Positions 55,371 through 64,000 of a stretch of 64,000 nucleotides of DNA are shown here, piece by piece (within the stretch, counting starts at the first letter, position 1; each line of letters begins with the position of its first letter). The notes beneath the pieces are model-generated. The model was given only the letters and a program-made list of their open reading frames with translations. It ran no database searches and was not told where the DNA came from. A program made the position numbers and the translations under genes. This DNA is from Anaerovibrio lipolyticus DSM 3074 (GTDB lineage: Bacteria; Bacillota; Negativicutes; Selenomonadales; Selenomonadaceae): assembly GCF_900141865.1 (NCBI RefSeq), contig NZ_FQYW01000003.1:124001-188000 (forward strand), read 5' to 3'.

Positions 55371-56039
55371 TTGGATTTTTTAGCATCGGCATTTGAGCCT
55401 GTTGTAAATCTTTTCCGCCTTGTCATGGACGGTTTTTACAACATTACTGTTGCGGCCGGCTTTCCAAACTATGGAGTTGCCATCATTCTCATGACTATCT
55501 GTGTAAAGCTTTGTCTTTATCCTTTAAATGCAAAGCAGATTAAGTCCATGAAGGCAATGCAGGAGATTCAGCCAAAATTAAAGAAAATCCAGAAGGATTA
55601 TAAGAATAACCCACAGCTTATGCAGCAGAAGATGGGTGAGCTTTATCAGGAGTCCGGAGTAAATCCTTTGGCAGGCTGTCTGCCACTTCTGGTACAGATG
55701 CCAATTCTCATGGGTGTTTATTATTCTCTGTACGGATTGGAGTATTCCGGTGATCCAACCTTCTTATGGTTGTCCAGCCTGTCTGATTCTGACCCTACCT
55801 ATATTTTGCCTCTTCTTTCTGCTTTGACTACTTATCTGGCTCAGCGTCAGTCCATGGCAATGAATGGTCAGGAAAATCAGCAGATGAAGATGATGATGTA
55901 CATTATGCCAATATTTATTGGTTACATCTCCATTAATTTCCCAGCAGGTCTGGTACTGTACTGGGTAGTAATGAATATATGTCAGATGGCTCAGCAGTGG
56001 TATATGTTCAGAAAAGAAGACCAGAAGGAGGCTGCTTGA
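55371..56039 (+). CDS. yidC: Membrane protein insertase YidC (Oxa1 type)
   Basis: A 222-residue insertase of the short Gram-positive type with no large periplasmic domain and no lipobox. Five hydrophobic segments, the positively charged groove region and QKMGELYQESGVNPLAGCLPLLVQMPI are visible. TTG start after AGGATGTG. A short form in a diderm organism is consistent with Negativicutes. Confidence 0.93.
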   Translation: MDFLASAFEPVVNLFRLVMDGFYNITVAAGFPNYGVAIILMTICVKLCLYPLNAKQIKSMKAMQEIQPKLKKIQKDYKNNPQLMQQKMGELYQESGVNPLAGCLPLLVQMPILMGVYYSLYGLEYSGDPTFLWLSSLSDSDPTYILPLLSALTTYLAQRQSMAMNGQENQQMKMMMYIMPIFIGYISINFPAGLVLYWVVMNICQMAQQWYMFRKEDQKEAA

Positions 56040-56043
56040 TTTA

Positions 56044-56715
56044 ATGTCTTTAGAAGTTGAGAAGACTGGTAAAACAGTTGATGAAGCAAAGCAGGCTGCC
56101 TTGAGTGAGCTTGGTGTTGACCCTGCTTTAGTTGAATTTGTAGAGGTTGTGGAGCCAACTAAGGGGTTCCTGGGTTTGCTTGGTGGCAAGCCTGCAAGGG
56201 TTAAGGCCGTAGTTCGTGAACTCTCACCTATTGAGAAGGCAGAAAAATTCCTTAGTGATATCTTTAAGGCTATGAAGCTGGATATAGAGATTGAAAAGAG
56301 CGAGTCTGAGGATGGTACTATTTTCAATCTTATTGGCGATAATTTGGGCATTTTGATTGGTAAGCATGGTCAGACCCTTGATTCTTTGCAGTACCTTTCA
56401 AATCTGGCTGCTAATCGCGGTCTCACTGATAATAAGGTTCGCGTTATTATCGATATTGAGAACTACAGAAGCCGTCGTGAGGATACCCTGCGCCGTCTGG
56501 CTATGAGATTGGCTGACAAGGTAAGAAGAACTGGAGAACGCATTGTTCTGGAGCCAATGAATCGTCATGAAAGAAAGATTATTCACATGGCATTGCAGGA
56601 TAATTATCGCGTATCTACCTATAGCTCTGGTGATGAGCCTTATCGTAAGGTTGTAATTGAACTGAAGCGTGGTGGCCGTCGCGATTATCATGAGCGTAAG
56701 GACAGAGAAGATTAA
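56044..56715 (+). CDS. jag: RNA-binding protein Jag/KhpB
   Basis: A 223-residue protein with a Jag-N domain (VEKTGKTVDEAKQAALSELGV and EPTKGFLGLLGGKPARVKAVV), a KH domain (GILIGKHGQTLDSLQYL) and an R3H domain (LEPMNRHERKIIHMALQ). It binds RNA with KhpA in other Firmicutes. It starts five bases after yidC. Confidence 0.94.
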   Translation: MSLEVEKTGKTVDEAKQAALSELGVDPALVEFVEVVEPTKGFLGLLGGKPARVKAVVRELSPIEKAEKFLSDIFKAMKLDIEIEKSESEDGTIFNLIGDNLGILIGKHGQTLDSLQYLSNLAANRGLTDNKVRVIIDIENYRSRREDTLRRLAMRLADKVRRTGERIVLEPMNRHERKIIHMALQDNYRVSTYSSGDEPYRKVVIELKRGGRRDYHERKDRED

Positions 56716-56740
56716 TTCTTTCCAGGAAATATGATTTATA

Positions 56741-56772
56741 GAGGCTGTCTCACCTTTGGGGACAGCCTTTTC
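56741..56772 (+). terminator. Terminator after jag
   Basis: GGCTGTC and GACAGCC enclose an 11-base loop, then TTTTCT. Confidence 0.8.
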
Positions 56773-56804
56773 TATATTTTGTGAAATATGAATTTGGAGG
56801 ATTT

Positions 56805-58223
56805 ATGCAGGAAAAAAAATTGATGGATGAAACCATCAGTGCCATTGCCACAGCTCCCGGAGAAGGTGGTATTGGTATTATTAGAATCAGCGGCGAAAAA
56901 GCCATTTCCATTGCCAATAAGATTTTCAGACCCTTTGCTGCAAAGTCCATTGAGGAATATGGCTACAGAATGGCGATTTATGGTAAGGTCCAGGATGAAC
57001 AGGGCAAGATCATTGATGAGGCTATTTGTATTGTGATGAATGCTCCAAATTCATATACCTGCGAGGACGTGGTGGAAATTCAGTGTCACGGTGGCAGTAT
57101 TGTTATGCGGGAAATATTATCCCTTACATATCGCATGGGGGCAAGAGCTGCTGAGCCGGGAGAATTTACCAAGCGGGCCTTTTTAAATGGCAGACTTGAC
57201 TTAAGTCAGGCCCAGGCCGTAATGGATGTAATAAATGCCAAGACTAAGGCTTCACTGCAAATGGCCATGAGTCATCTTTCCGGTGGCTTTTCCGATAAAA
57301 TAAAGGCTTTTCGTAATGATATTTTGAGTATCATTGCCCATCTTGAGGCCTCCATTGATTTTCCAGAGGATGATATTGAGGGAATGGACTTTGAGGATAC
57401 CCGTGAAAAGGTTAAGCTATTGCAGGATAAAATAAGAAAAATTCTGGAATCAGCCAGTACAGGGATTATTCTTAGGGATGGACTTAAAACCGCTATTATT
57501 GGTAAGCCTAATGCGGGAAAATCAAGCATTATGAATCTTCTTTTGGGACAGGAGCGGGCTATTGTTACTGATGTTCCCGGTACTACCCGTGACAGTATTG
57601 AGGAGTATGTGAATATTGGTGGTATTCCTTTACGTCTGATTGATACTGCAGGGATTCGCAATACCGATGATATCGTGGAAAAAATTGGTGTGGAAAAGGC
57701 TTATTCATACGCCAATGACGCAGAGCTTGTGCTGGCAGTTTTTGACAGCAATGAGGAGCTGAATTCAGAGGATGAGGAGATAATTCAGCTTATGGATAAT
57801 TGTCCGGGAAATGTCATTGTTATAATGAATAAAATGGACTTGTCAGCTGATACAAATAACGATATTATTAGTGAAAAAATAAAGAATTGCCACAATGCAA
57901 GGATTCGTGGCATTGTTCCTATGTCCGCCAAGAGCGGTGAAGGAAAGGATACCCTTGAGAACCTTCTTAAGGATATAGTTTATGGCGGACATACTGATAT
58001 TGTGGAGAGTCAGGTTCTTTGTGATGCCCGGCAGGGGGAAATTCTCCGTCAGACAGCGAATCTTTTGGATGACACCATAAATACAATTGACATGGGGATG
58101 AGTGAGGACTTTATTGTTATTGACCTTCGCAGTGCCTGGGAAAAGCTGGGGGAAATAACCGGCGAAACTATTGAGGATGATATTGTAGATCAGATATTCT
58201 CAAATTTCTGTATAGGTAAATAA
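56805..58223 (+). CDS. mnmE: tRNA modification GTPase MnmE
   Basis: A 472-residue GTPase making the cmnm5 group of wobble uridine with MnmG. The N-terminal folate-binding domain begins ETISAIATAPGEGGIGIIRISG; the G domain has GKPNAGKSSIMN, DVPGTTRDS, DTAGIR and NKMD; the C-terminal motif is the catalytic CIGK. The ATG at 56805 after TTGGAGG is preferred over an upstream frame start. Confidence 0.97.
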   Translation: MQEKKLMDETISAIATAPGEGGIGIIRISGEKAISIANKIFRPFAAKSIEEYGYRMAIYGKVQDEQGKIIDEAICIVMNAPNSYTCEDVVEIQCHGGSIVMREILSLTYRMGARAAEPGEFTKRAFLNGRLDLSQAQAVMDVINAKTKASLQMAMSHLSGGFSDKIKAFRNDILSIIAHLEASIDFPEDDIEGMDFEDTREKVKLLQDKIRKILESASTGIILRDGLKTAIIGKPNAGKSSIMNLLLGQERAIVTDVPGTTRDSIEEYVNIGGIPLRLIDTAGIRNTDDIVEKIGVEKAYSYANDAELVLAVFDSNEELNSEDEEIIQLMDNCPGNVIVIMNKMDLSADTNNDIISEKIKNCHNARIRGIVPMSAKSGEGKDTLENLLKDIVYGGHTDIVESQVLCDARQGEILRQTANLLDDTINTIDMGMSEDFIVIDLRSAWEKLGEITGETIEDDIVDQIFSNFCIGK

Positions 58224-58247
58224 AGGGTTCCATTGGAGGAATTAAAA

Positions 58248-60149
58248 TTGAGTGACAAGCTGTTTATAGCTGGAAAATATGATGTAATTGTAATTGGTGC
58301 CGGTCATGCGGGAGTGGAGGCTGCTTTGGCTTCTGCCCGTATGGGCTGTAGCACATTGTTGGCTACTCTCAGTATGGATAATATTGCCCTTATGCCATGC
58401 AATCCTTCTGTTGGGGGACCTGCCAAGGGACATTTAGTAAGGGAGCTGGATGCTCTTGGTGGCCAGATGGGTATTAATGCAGATGAGACATGTATTCAGT
58501 TTAGGATGCTGAATACCGGAAAGGGTCCTGCTGTTCATGCCATACGTGCCCAGGCTGATAAAAAGCATTATCAGTTCCGCATGAAGGAAGTATGCGAAAA
58601 TACTGAAAACCTTGATGTTAAGCAGCTGATGATTGATAAGCTCATTATTGAAGATAATGAGATAAAGGGTATTATCACCGAAAATATGGAGCAGTATCTT
58701 TGTGATGCGGCTATTTTGGCAACGGGAACATATTTAAAGGGCCAGATTATTATCGGTCTTCATACATATTCTGGTGGGCCTAGCGGTCAGCGTTCAGCGG
58801 AAAAGCTGTCCCAGTCCCTATTGGATGCAGGCATTAAGCTGATGCGTTTTAAGACTGGTACTCCTGCCAGAGTAGATGCCAGAACTCTTGATTATGATAA
58901 GATGGAGATTCAGCCTGGTAATGATGAGGCCCGTAATTTCTCCTTTATGAGTGATATTACCACAAGGGAGCAGACTCCATGCTGGCTTACTTATACTAAT
59001 GCCCAAACCCATAAAATTATTATGGATAATATAGATAGGGCGCCAATGGCCAATGGTATTATTAAGGGCATCGGACCAAGATATTGTCCTTCCATTGAAA
59101 CCAAGCTCATAAGATTTCCGGATAAGGAAAGACATCAGCTGTTTCTTGAGCCGGAGGGACTGCATACCAATGAGGTTTATGTACAGGGAATGTCAACCTC
59201 TTTGCCAATGGATGTACAGATCGATTTTCTTCACACCATTCCTGGTCTGGAGCATGCCAAGGTCATGCGTGCGGGCTATGCTATTGAGTATGACTGCCTT
59301 GATCCATTGCAGCTGAAGCCAACCCTGGAGCTTAAGAAAATATCAGGGCTATTTTCCGCAGGACAGGCCAACGGTACCTCTGGCTATGAGGAGGCTGCTG
59401 CCCAGGGAATTATTGCGGGCATAAATGCTGCATTGAAGGTGCAGAACAAGGAGCCATTGATTTTAAAGCGTTCTGATGCCTATATTGGTGTGCTTATTGA
59501 TGATTTGGTTACCAAGGGTACCAGTGAGCCATATAGAATTATGACTTCCAGAGCAGAGTACCGTCTGATTTTACGTCAGGATAATGCAGACCAACGCTTG
59601 ACTCCATTGGGCCGAAAGGTTGGCCTTGTAAAGGATGACCGCTGGGAGAGATTTACCAGAAAGATGGCAGTTATTAATGAAACTGTTGATTTATTAAAGG
59701 AAAGAAAGCTGAATCCAAATCAGGAGACCTTGAAGCTTCTGGCAGATAATGGAATTGAGGAAATCCGCAATACCATCAGTCTTTACGATTTGCTGAAGCG
59801 TCCTGATATTAATTATGATAAATTGAAGGAAATATTCGGCTTGCCAGAGATTAATGAGGAAGCAAAGCAGCAGGTGGAAATTTCCATCACCTATGAGGGC
59901 TATATAAAGAAGCAGCTGGAACAGGTGGAGAAGATGAAGAAGCTGGAAGAGAAGCTGATTCCGGAATCCATCGATTATGCTCTTGTGGCTAATCTTAGAG
60001 ATGAGGCCAGAGAAAAGCTGGCTGATATAAGGCCTATTTCCATTGGTCAGGCCGCCAGAATTTCCGGTGTATCCCCAGCTGATATTTCCGTGCTGATGAT
60101 ATATCTGGAACAGCAAAAAAGGATAGAGGAGACAAAAAATGAGCTTTAA
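58248..60149 (+). CDS. mnmG: tRNA modification enzyme MnmG
   Basis: A 633-residue FAD enzyme and partner of MnmE. The dinucleotide-binding motif is [44 protein letters not shown] and [12 protein letters not shown] follow, and the C-terminal helical part has [14 protein letters not shown]. The TTG at 58248, eight bases after GGAGG, is the likely start rather than a TTG inside that GGAGG region. It overlaps rsmG by 11 bases. Confidence 0.97.
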   Translation: MSDKLFIAGKYDVIVIGAGHAGVEAALASARMGCSTLLATLSMDNIALMPCNPSVGGPAKGHLVRELDALGGQMGINADETCIQFRMLNTGKGPAVHAIRAQADKKHYQFRMKEVCENTENLDVKQLMIDKLIIEDNEIKGIITENMEQYLCDAAILATGTYLKGQIIIGLHTYSGGPSGQRSAEKLSQSLLDAGIKLMRFKTGTPARVDARTLDYDKMEIQPGNDEARNFSFMSDITTREQTPCWLTYTNAQTHKIIMDNIDRAPMANGIIKGIGPRYCPSIETKLIRFPDKERHQLFLEPEGLHTNEVYVQGMSTSLPMDVQIDFLHTIPGLEHAKVMRAGYAIEYDCLDPLQLKPTLELKKISGLFSAGQANGTSGYEEAAAQGIIAGINAALKVQNKEPLILKRSDAYIGVLIDDLVTKGTSEPYRIMTSRAEYRLILRQDNADQRLTPLGRKVGLVKDDRWERFTRKMAVINETVDLLKERKLNPNQETLKLLADNGIEEIRNTISLYDLLKRPDINYDKLKEIFGLPEINEEAKQQVEISITYEGYIKKQLEQVEKMKKLEEKLIPESIDYALVANLRDEAREKLADIRPISIGQAARISGVSPADISVLMIYLEQQKRIEETKNEL

Positions 60150-60855
60150 GGAGAACTTGAAGGATGCAGCAGATAAATATGGTATTTCCTTAAATGAAGT
60201 TCAGATAGATCAGTTTGATAAATATTTTCAGCTTCTTATTGAATGGAATGAAAAAATAAATCTTACTGCCATTACTGAGCCAAAGGAAGTGGCCATAAAG
60301 CACATGATAGATTCTCTGACCTGCTGGGACGATGGGAGGTTTATGGGGGATATCAGCGTAATAGATGTGGGTACCGGAGCAGGATTTCCCGGTATTCCCT
60401 TGAAAATTTTTAAGCCTGGTATAAAGCTCACCCTTTTGGATTCTCTAAATAAAAGAATTAATTTTCTCCAGACTGTGGTGGACGAATTGGGACTTCAAAA
60501 TGTGGAGTGCATTCATGCCAGAGCTGAGGAGGGTGCCAGAAATAAAAAGCTGAGAGAGAGCTTTGATTTGGTGGTGTCCCGTGCTGTGGCCAGACTTCCT
60601 GTATTGGCAGAATATTGTCTGCCCTTTGTAAAGAAAAACGGCACCTTTGCTGCCCTAAAGGGAATGAAATTTGCAGAGGAGGCTGAAGCTGCCAAAAAGG
60701 CCCTGTCCATATTGGGTGGTGGCAAGGCAGAATGTGTGGAGGTTAAGCTGCCATACCTTGAAGATAAGCGGGCTGTAATTTATATAAAAAAGGAAAAAAA
60801 CACTCCAAAGGTTTATCCACGAAAGGCGGGAACTCCTGATAAAAATCCTCTTTGA
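60139..60855 (+). CDS. rsmG: 16S rRNA (guanine527-N7)-methyltransferase RsmG
   Basis: A 238-residue SAM-dependent methyltransferase. Features are [37 protein letters not shown] (SAM loop), [12 protein letters not shown] and VVSRAVA. The start lies inside mnmG after AGAGGAG. In many Firmicutes parA/parB follow; here an exported protein follows instead. Confidence 0.95.
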   Translation: MSFKENLKDAADKYGISLNEVQIDQFDKYFQLLIEWNEKINLTAITEPKEVAIKHMIDSLTCWDDGRFMGDISVIDVGTGAGFPGIPLKIFKPGIKLTLLDSLNKRINFLQTVVDELGLQNVECIHARAEEGARNKKLRESFDLVVSRAVARLPVLAEYCLPFVKKNGTFAALKGMKFAEEAEAAKKALSILGGGKAECVEVKLPYLEDKRAVIYIKKEKNTPKVYPRKAGTPDKNPL

Positions 60856-60930
60856 TTCTAAAGGATTATTGGATTTTTTATAGAAGTGTTATATGATATG
60901 TTATATAGATTACACAGACAGGATGTGATT

Positions 60931-61539
60931 ATGGTGAAGAAAAGTATCATACTGCTTTTTACTGTTTTATCCATATTATGCAGCTTTAGTATTGTAAGTG
61001 CCGATGGCGTTCAACAGCCACCTGGTAGCTCAGACAGCTCTTCTGAGGATACTGCTGAAAAGGCACCAAGCAGATTTATAAGGTTTGCCGAGGATGAGTC
61101 CTATGTTTATTATTTAGACAAAAAGGATTCCGGATGGGTACGAAGACCATATACCATGGATAAATACGTTATTGAAGCCTGGGTTAAGATGGTGCCTTAT
61201 GAATACGCAACCTATGAAATGTATAGTCCTGAGGCGGATGATTCCAGATATTTCCTGGAGCATTATCTGGTGGATCCCCAGAACAAGAAAATTCAATTTC
61301 TGTGTGAGATAGAGGTTGAAGGGGGCAGACCTCAGAACAATATAAAGCAGAGGAAATACGATCACAAGCATTGGGAGCCTTTGATTCCTGAAAGCGTGGA
61401 GGATACCGTATATCATGCAGTTGTTGATAAATATGGTAAGTCTAATGAGGATAACACCTGGAAGACTATTGATGAAATTATTGACGGTCTCTTTAGTGTA
61501 AGGGTATTGAAGGAAGTTATAAAGATGGGCAAGATTTAA
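60931..61539 (+). CDS. Exported protein of unknown function
   Basis: A 202-residue protein with a signal peptide (VKKSIILLFTVLSILCSFSIVSADG, cleavage probably after Ser-Ala), a Ser/Pro-rich linker (about residues 26-48) and a soluble domain with RFIRFAEDESYVYYLDKKDSGW and LVDPQNKKIQFLCEIEVE. The start is ATG 60931 after GGATGTG. The domain resembles small exported proteins common in Negativicutes but has no assigned function. It is the last gene before a DnaA-box cluster. Confidence 0.7.
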   Translation: MVKKSIILLFTVLSILCSFSIVSADGVQQPPGSSDSSSEDTAEKAPSRFIRFAEDESYVYYLDKKDSGWVRRPYTMDKYVIEAWVKMVPYEYATYEMYSPEADDSRYFLEHYLVDPQNKKIQFLCEIEVEGGRPQNNIKQRKYDHKHWEPLIPESVEDTVYHAVVDKYGKSNEDNTWKTIDEIIDGLFSVRVLKEVIKMGKI

Positions 61540-61724
61540 TTATTCACAGAAATATTGAATTGTCCACAAAAAAATCGAACATATTTGTGAATATGTGAAT
61601 AAGATTGTGGATAACTTATTAAAAAGTCTACCACAGGGAAACAAAAAATCCTGTAGAACCTTGATATTACAAGGGTCTACAGGATTTTAAATTTAATAGT
61701 AAGCTGTTATTAACTTGTGAATAA
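61540..61724. promoter_or_regulatory. DnaA-box group after the rsmG operon
   Basis: Boxes fitting TTWTNCACA: 61540-61548, 61594-61602 (reverse), 61606-61614 (reverse, perfect TTATCCACA) and 61716-61724 (reverse). One-mismatch boxes: 61560-61568 and 61586-61594. It lies about 8-9 kb from dnaA, between two convergent genes, where a promoter role is unlikely. Confidence 0.7.
61645..61688. terminator. Bidirectional terminator
   Basis: AAAATCCTGTAGA-CCTTG pairs with CAAGG-TCTACAGGATTTT around a six-base loop. It separates the rsmG-side operon from convergent pfkA. Confidence 0.85.
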
Positions 61725-61763
61725 TTGTTCAAAAGACTAGTCTATGTTTCAGTAACTAAATCA

Positions 61764-62726
61764 TCAATTGAGCTGTTTTGCCAAACGTATAAACTCATCG
61801 TTCATGTGCTTTTTATTTGTAATGGCATCGTGAAGATCAATAGCAACAACCTTACCCTGGTTAAAGCCAAATACCACGTCGGACTGGCCAGCGATTAATG
61901 CCAGGGCTGCCTTCTCTCCAAGCTGACTTGCTTTTACGCGGTCGCGCACAGAAGGGGAACCTCCACGCTGAATGTGACCAAGTACGGATACACGCACGTC
62001 CATATTTGTCTTTTCTTCAATGTATTTGCCAATATCAAGGGAGCTACCCACACCCTCGGCAACTACGATAAGGGAATACCGTCTGCCCTGTTCGTAGGAT
62101 TTGATTATACCGCTACAGATGTCATCAAGGTTATACTCTTCCTCAGGGACAAGAATAAACTCTGCACCACCGGCAATACCGGCCAGCATGGCCAGCCAGC
62201 CACAGTGGCGTCCCATTACCTCAACTACAGCAATGCGGTTATGTGAGGAAGCAGTATCACGGAGCTTGTTAATGGCATCAATAATGGTATTGGCCGCTGT
62301 ATCGCAACCAATGGTATAATCGGTGCCCCATACATCGTTATCAATAGTTCCAGGAAGTCCCACAATAGGAACTCCGGTTTCCAGGCTGAGCTGGGTAGCA
62401 CCACGGAGACTGCCGTCGCCACCGATAATTACAAGACCTTCAATACCGCGTTTTTTCATGTTTTCATAGGCCTGCATACGGCCCTCTTCAGTCATGAAGC
62501 GCTTGCAGCGGGCTGTACCAAGAATTGTTCCACCACGCTGAATAATATCACTTACGCTGCGGGAGGTCATTTCTTCCATTTCCTCATCCAAAAGACCACG
62601 GTAGCCATTGTAAATACCCCAAACCTTTACCCCTTCAAAGAGAGCAGTACGGACAACTGCACGGAGTGCTGCATTCATTCCAGGACTGTCGCCACCGCTG
62701 GTTAAAACGCCAATGCTTTTTAACAT
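61764..62726 (-). CDS. pfkA: ATP-dependent 6-phosphofructokinase
   Basis: A 320-residue glycolytic enzyme phosphorylating fructose 6-phosphate. The ATP site is GVLTSGGDSPGMNA and IIGGDGSLRGA (Gly in the position that is Asp in PPi-dependent enzymes). The catalytic motif is GTIDNDVWGTDYTIG, and GRHCGWLA and LGHIQRGGSPSVRDR complete the sites. AGGGGG precedes ATG. Length and motifs match bacterial PfkA. Confidence 0.96.
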   Translation of the reverse strand: MLKSIGVLTSGGDSPGMNAALRAVVRTALFEGVKVWGIYNGYRGLLDEEMEEMTSRSVSDIIQRGGTILGTARCKRFMTEEGRMQAYENMKKRGIEGLVIIGGDGSLRGATQLSLETGVPIVGLPGTIDNDVWGTDYTIGCDTAANTIIDAINKLRDTASSHNRIAVVEVMGRHCGWLAMLAGIAGGAEFILVPEEEYNLDDICSGIIKSYEQGRRYSLIVVAEGVGSSLDIGKYIEEKTNMDVRVSVLGHIQRGGSPSVRDRVKASQLGEKAALALIAGQSDVVFGFNQGKVVAIDLHDAITNKKHMNDEFIRLAKQLN

Positions 62727-62790
62727 ATTCTATACCCCCTGTAAATATTTTTAAGTATCACTTATCACTAGTTAATCCCACACTAATGAA

Positions 62791-62819
62791 TTGACAAAAA
62801 AACATACTGATGTTACAGT
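62791..62819 (+). promoter_or_regulatory. Promoter of the AICAR transformylase gene
   Basis: TTGACA (62791-62796), a 17-base spacer and TACAGT (62814-62819). No purine riboswitch is seen in the 87-base leader. Confidence 0.55.
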
Positions 62820-62906
62820 AAAATCGTGGCTGTAATGATTGTCGTATTTATTACGCTTTTGCAATTATTATAACCCAGTTTATCAATTAAATAAAGGAGT
62901 AAAAAG

Positions 62907-64000
62907 ATGCAAGAATTAGAATTGAAGTACGGTTGTAATCCTAATCAGAAACCTGCCCGGGTATTTGTAAAGAATGGGGACATTCCTTTTACAGTATTAA
63001 ACGGCAAGCCAGGCTATATTAATTTGCTGGATGCCATGAACAGCTGGCAGCTGGTTCAGGAGCTGAAACAGGCCACCGGTCTTCCAGCAGCCGCATCCTT
63101 TAAGCATGTTAGTCCTGCTGGAGCTGCCGTTGCCACTCCATTACCGGAAATTCTTCAAAAGGTTTACTTCGTAGAAGGCATTGAGCTTTCACCTATTGCC
63201 ACTGCTTATATAAGAGCAAGAGGTGCTGATCGTATGTCTTCCTATGGTGATTTCGTGGCCCTTTCTGATGAATGCGATGCCCAGACTGCTTCATTTCTGG
63301 CAAGAGAGGTTTCTGACGGCATCATTGCACCATCCTATTCTGCTGAAGCCCTGGAAATTTTAAAAACCAAGCGTAAGAGCACATATCTGGTACTTCAGAT
63401 GGATACAAGCTTTAAGCCAGCTGAGCTGGAGCAGAAGGAAGTATTCGGCATTACCTTTGAACAGAAGCGCAATGATGTGAAAATTACTGAGGAATGTCTG
63501 AAGGAAATTCCTACCAAGTCAAAATCCTTCACTGAAGCAGCAAAGCGTGATCTTCTTATTGCATTAATTACTCTAAAGTATACCCAGTCAAATTCTGTTT
63601 GTTATGCCAAGGATGGACAGGCCATCGGCATTGGTGCCGGGCAGCAGTCCCGTGTTCATTGTACCCGTTTGGCTGGTAACAAGGCTGATGTGTGGCATCT
63701 TCGTCAGCATCCAAAGGTTTTGGCGCTGCCATTTAAGGATGAGGTTCGTCGTCCAGACCGTGATAATGCTATTGATGTATATATCGGTGAGGAGTGGGAA
63801 GACCTGCTGGAAACTGATGACTGGAAGCGGGTATTCACTGAAAAGCCAGAGCCTCTTACCAGAGAGGAAAAGAAAGCATATTTAAAGACCATCAGTGGTG
63901 TAGCCCTTGGTTCTGATGCATTCTTCCCATTTGGTGATAATGTGGAGCGTGCACATAAGAGTGGTGTAGAGTTCATCGCCCAGGCAGGTGGTTCTATCCG
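62907..64000 (+). CDS. AICAR transformylase, stand-alone form (C-terminally cut)
   Basis: The frame runs off the right edge after 364 residues. It begins MQELELKYGCNPNQKPARVF, so it starts directly at the transformylase part, with no inosinicase (MGS-like) domain ahead of it. Landmarks are FKHVSPAGAA (the catalytic Lys-His pair), GIGAGQQSRVHCTRLAG, SDAFFPFGDNVERA and AQAGGSI. It transfers a formyl group to AICAR to make FAICAR in purine synthesis, in the same pathway as purB at the left edge. AAAGGAG precedes ATG. IMP cyclohydrolase must come from another gene. Confidence 0.9.
   Translation, partial: MQELELKYGCNPNQKPARVFVKNGDIPFTVLNGKPGYINLLDAMNSWQLVQELKQATGLPAAASFKHVSPAGAAVATPLPEILQKVYFVEGIELSPIATAYIRARGADRMSSYGDFVALSDECDAQTASFLAREVSDGIIAPSYSAEALEILKTKRKSTYLVLQMDTSFKPAELEQKEVFGITFEQKRNDVKITEECLKEIPTKSKSFTEAAKRDLLIALITLKYTQSNSVCYAKDGQAIGIGAGQQSRVHCTRLAGNKADVWHLRQHPKVLALPFKDEVRRPDRDNAIDVYIGEEWEDLLETDDWKRVFTEKPEPLTREEKKAYLKTISGVALGSDAFFPFGDNVERAHKSGVEFIAQAGGSI

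Noticed and set aside
62820-62906. Purine riboswitch before the AICAR transformylase gene
   Set aside because: The leader lacks the paired-loop consensus of purine riboswitches and shows no terminator/antiterminator pair.

Overview
The window looks like chromosomal DNA around the replication origin of a diderm Firmicute of the class Negativicutes, most likely a Selenomonas/Anaerovibrio-like gut or rumen bacterium. The gene order rpmH-rnpA-yidD-yidC-jag-mnmE-mnmG-rsmG next to dnaA-dnaN-yaaA-recF-(dciA)-gyrB-gyrA is the conserved Firmicute origin region. A secretin (CpaC) and a GmhA-type sedoheptulose-phosphate isomerase imply an outer membrane and LPS. No rRNA or tRNA gene, insertion sequence, prophage or CRISPR array was seen. 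The species assignment is inference from gene content.

Layout. 1-1890: 5' end of purB and a phosphohexomutase, both minus. 2058-8824: DUF2232 - gdpP - rplI - Lon-family protease - dnaB, a conserved operon. 9032-9961: cysK with its own promoter. 9990-21047: a Tad (Flp) pilus locus with prepilin peptidase (minus), cpaB, cpaC, two TadZ/CpaE-like ATPases, tadB, flp, tadE, tadA, tadC, a DUF192 gene and a convergent tadG-like gene. 21247-25508: trkA and two trkH genes for K+ uptake. 25616-28539: a frameshifted NERD-domain gene and an exported TPR protein. 28618-34000: gmhA, a 49-residue protein, a DAACS symporter, a membrane-anchored MutS-like ATPase and a SorC-type regulator. 34196-39131: a YitT transporter, then an AT-rich accessory block (orphan protein, lipoprotein, zinc-ribbon membrane protein, HigBA-like toxin-antitoxin pair). 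39393-41546: cdd and an LCP protein separated by a DnaA-box cluster. 41663-54086: gyrA, ppx, a guanylate-kinase-like gene, htpX, gyrB, dciA, recF, yaaA, dnaN, dnaA. 54501-61539: rpmH to rsmG plus an exported protein. 61764-64000: pfkA and the start of a stand-alone AICAR transformylase gene.

The best candidate origin is the dnaA-dnaN intergenic region. It contains an in-phase run of TAG-type trinucleotides, a GGCC spacer and abutting DnaA boxes, next to an AT-rich tract. This is the arrangement described as the basal unwinding system in Bacillus. Further DnaA-box groups lie upstream of dnaA, between cdd and the LCP gene about 12 kb away, and after the rsmG operon. DnaB and a DciA-type loader are both encoded here, and no DnaI-type loader is seen beside dnaB.

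The most unusual items are the second DnaA-box cluster at 39963-40201, a 139-nt two-storey inverted repeat upstream of gmhA, a short structured transcript candidate at 45243-45335, the rearranged Tad operon with paired TadZ proteins (one with a degenerate P-loop), and the hypothetical lipoprotein/zinc-ribbon block.
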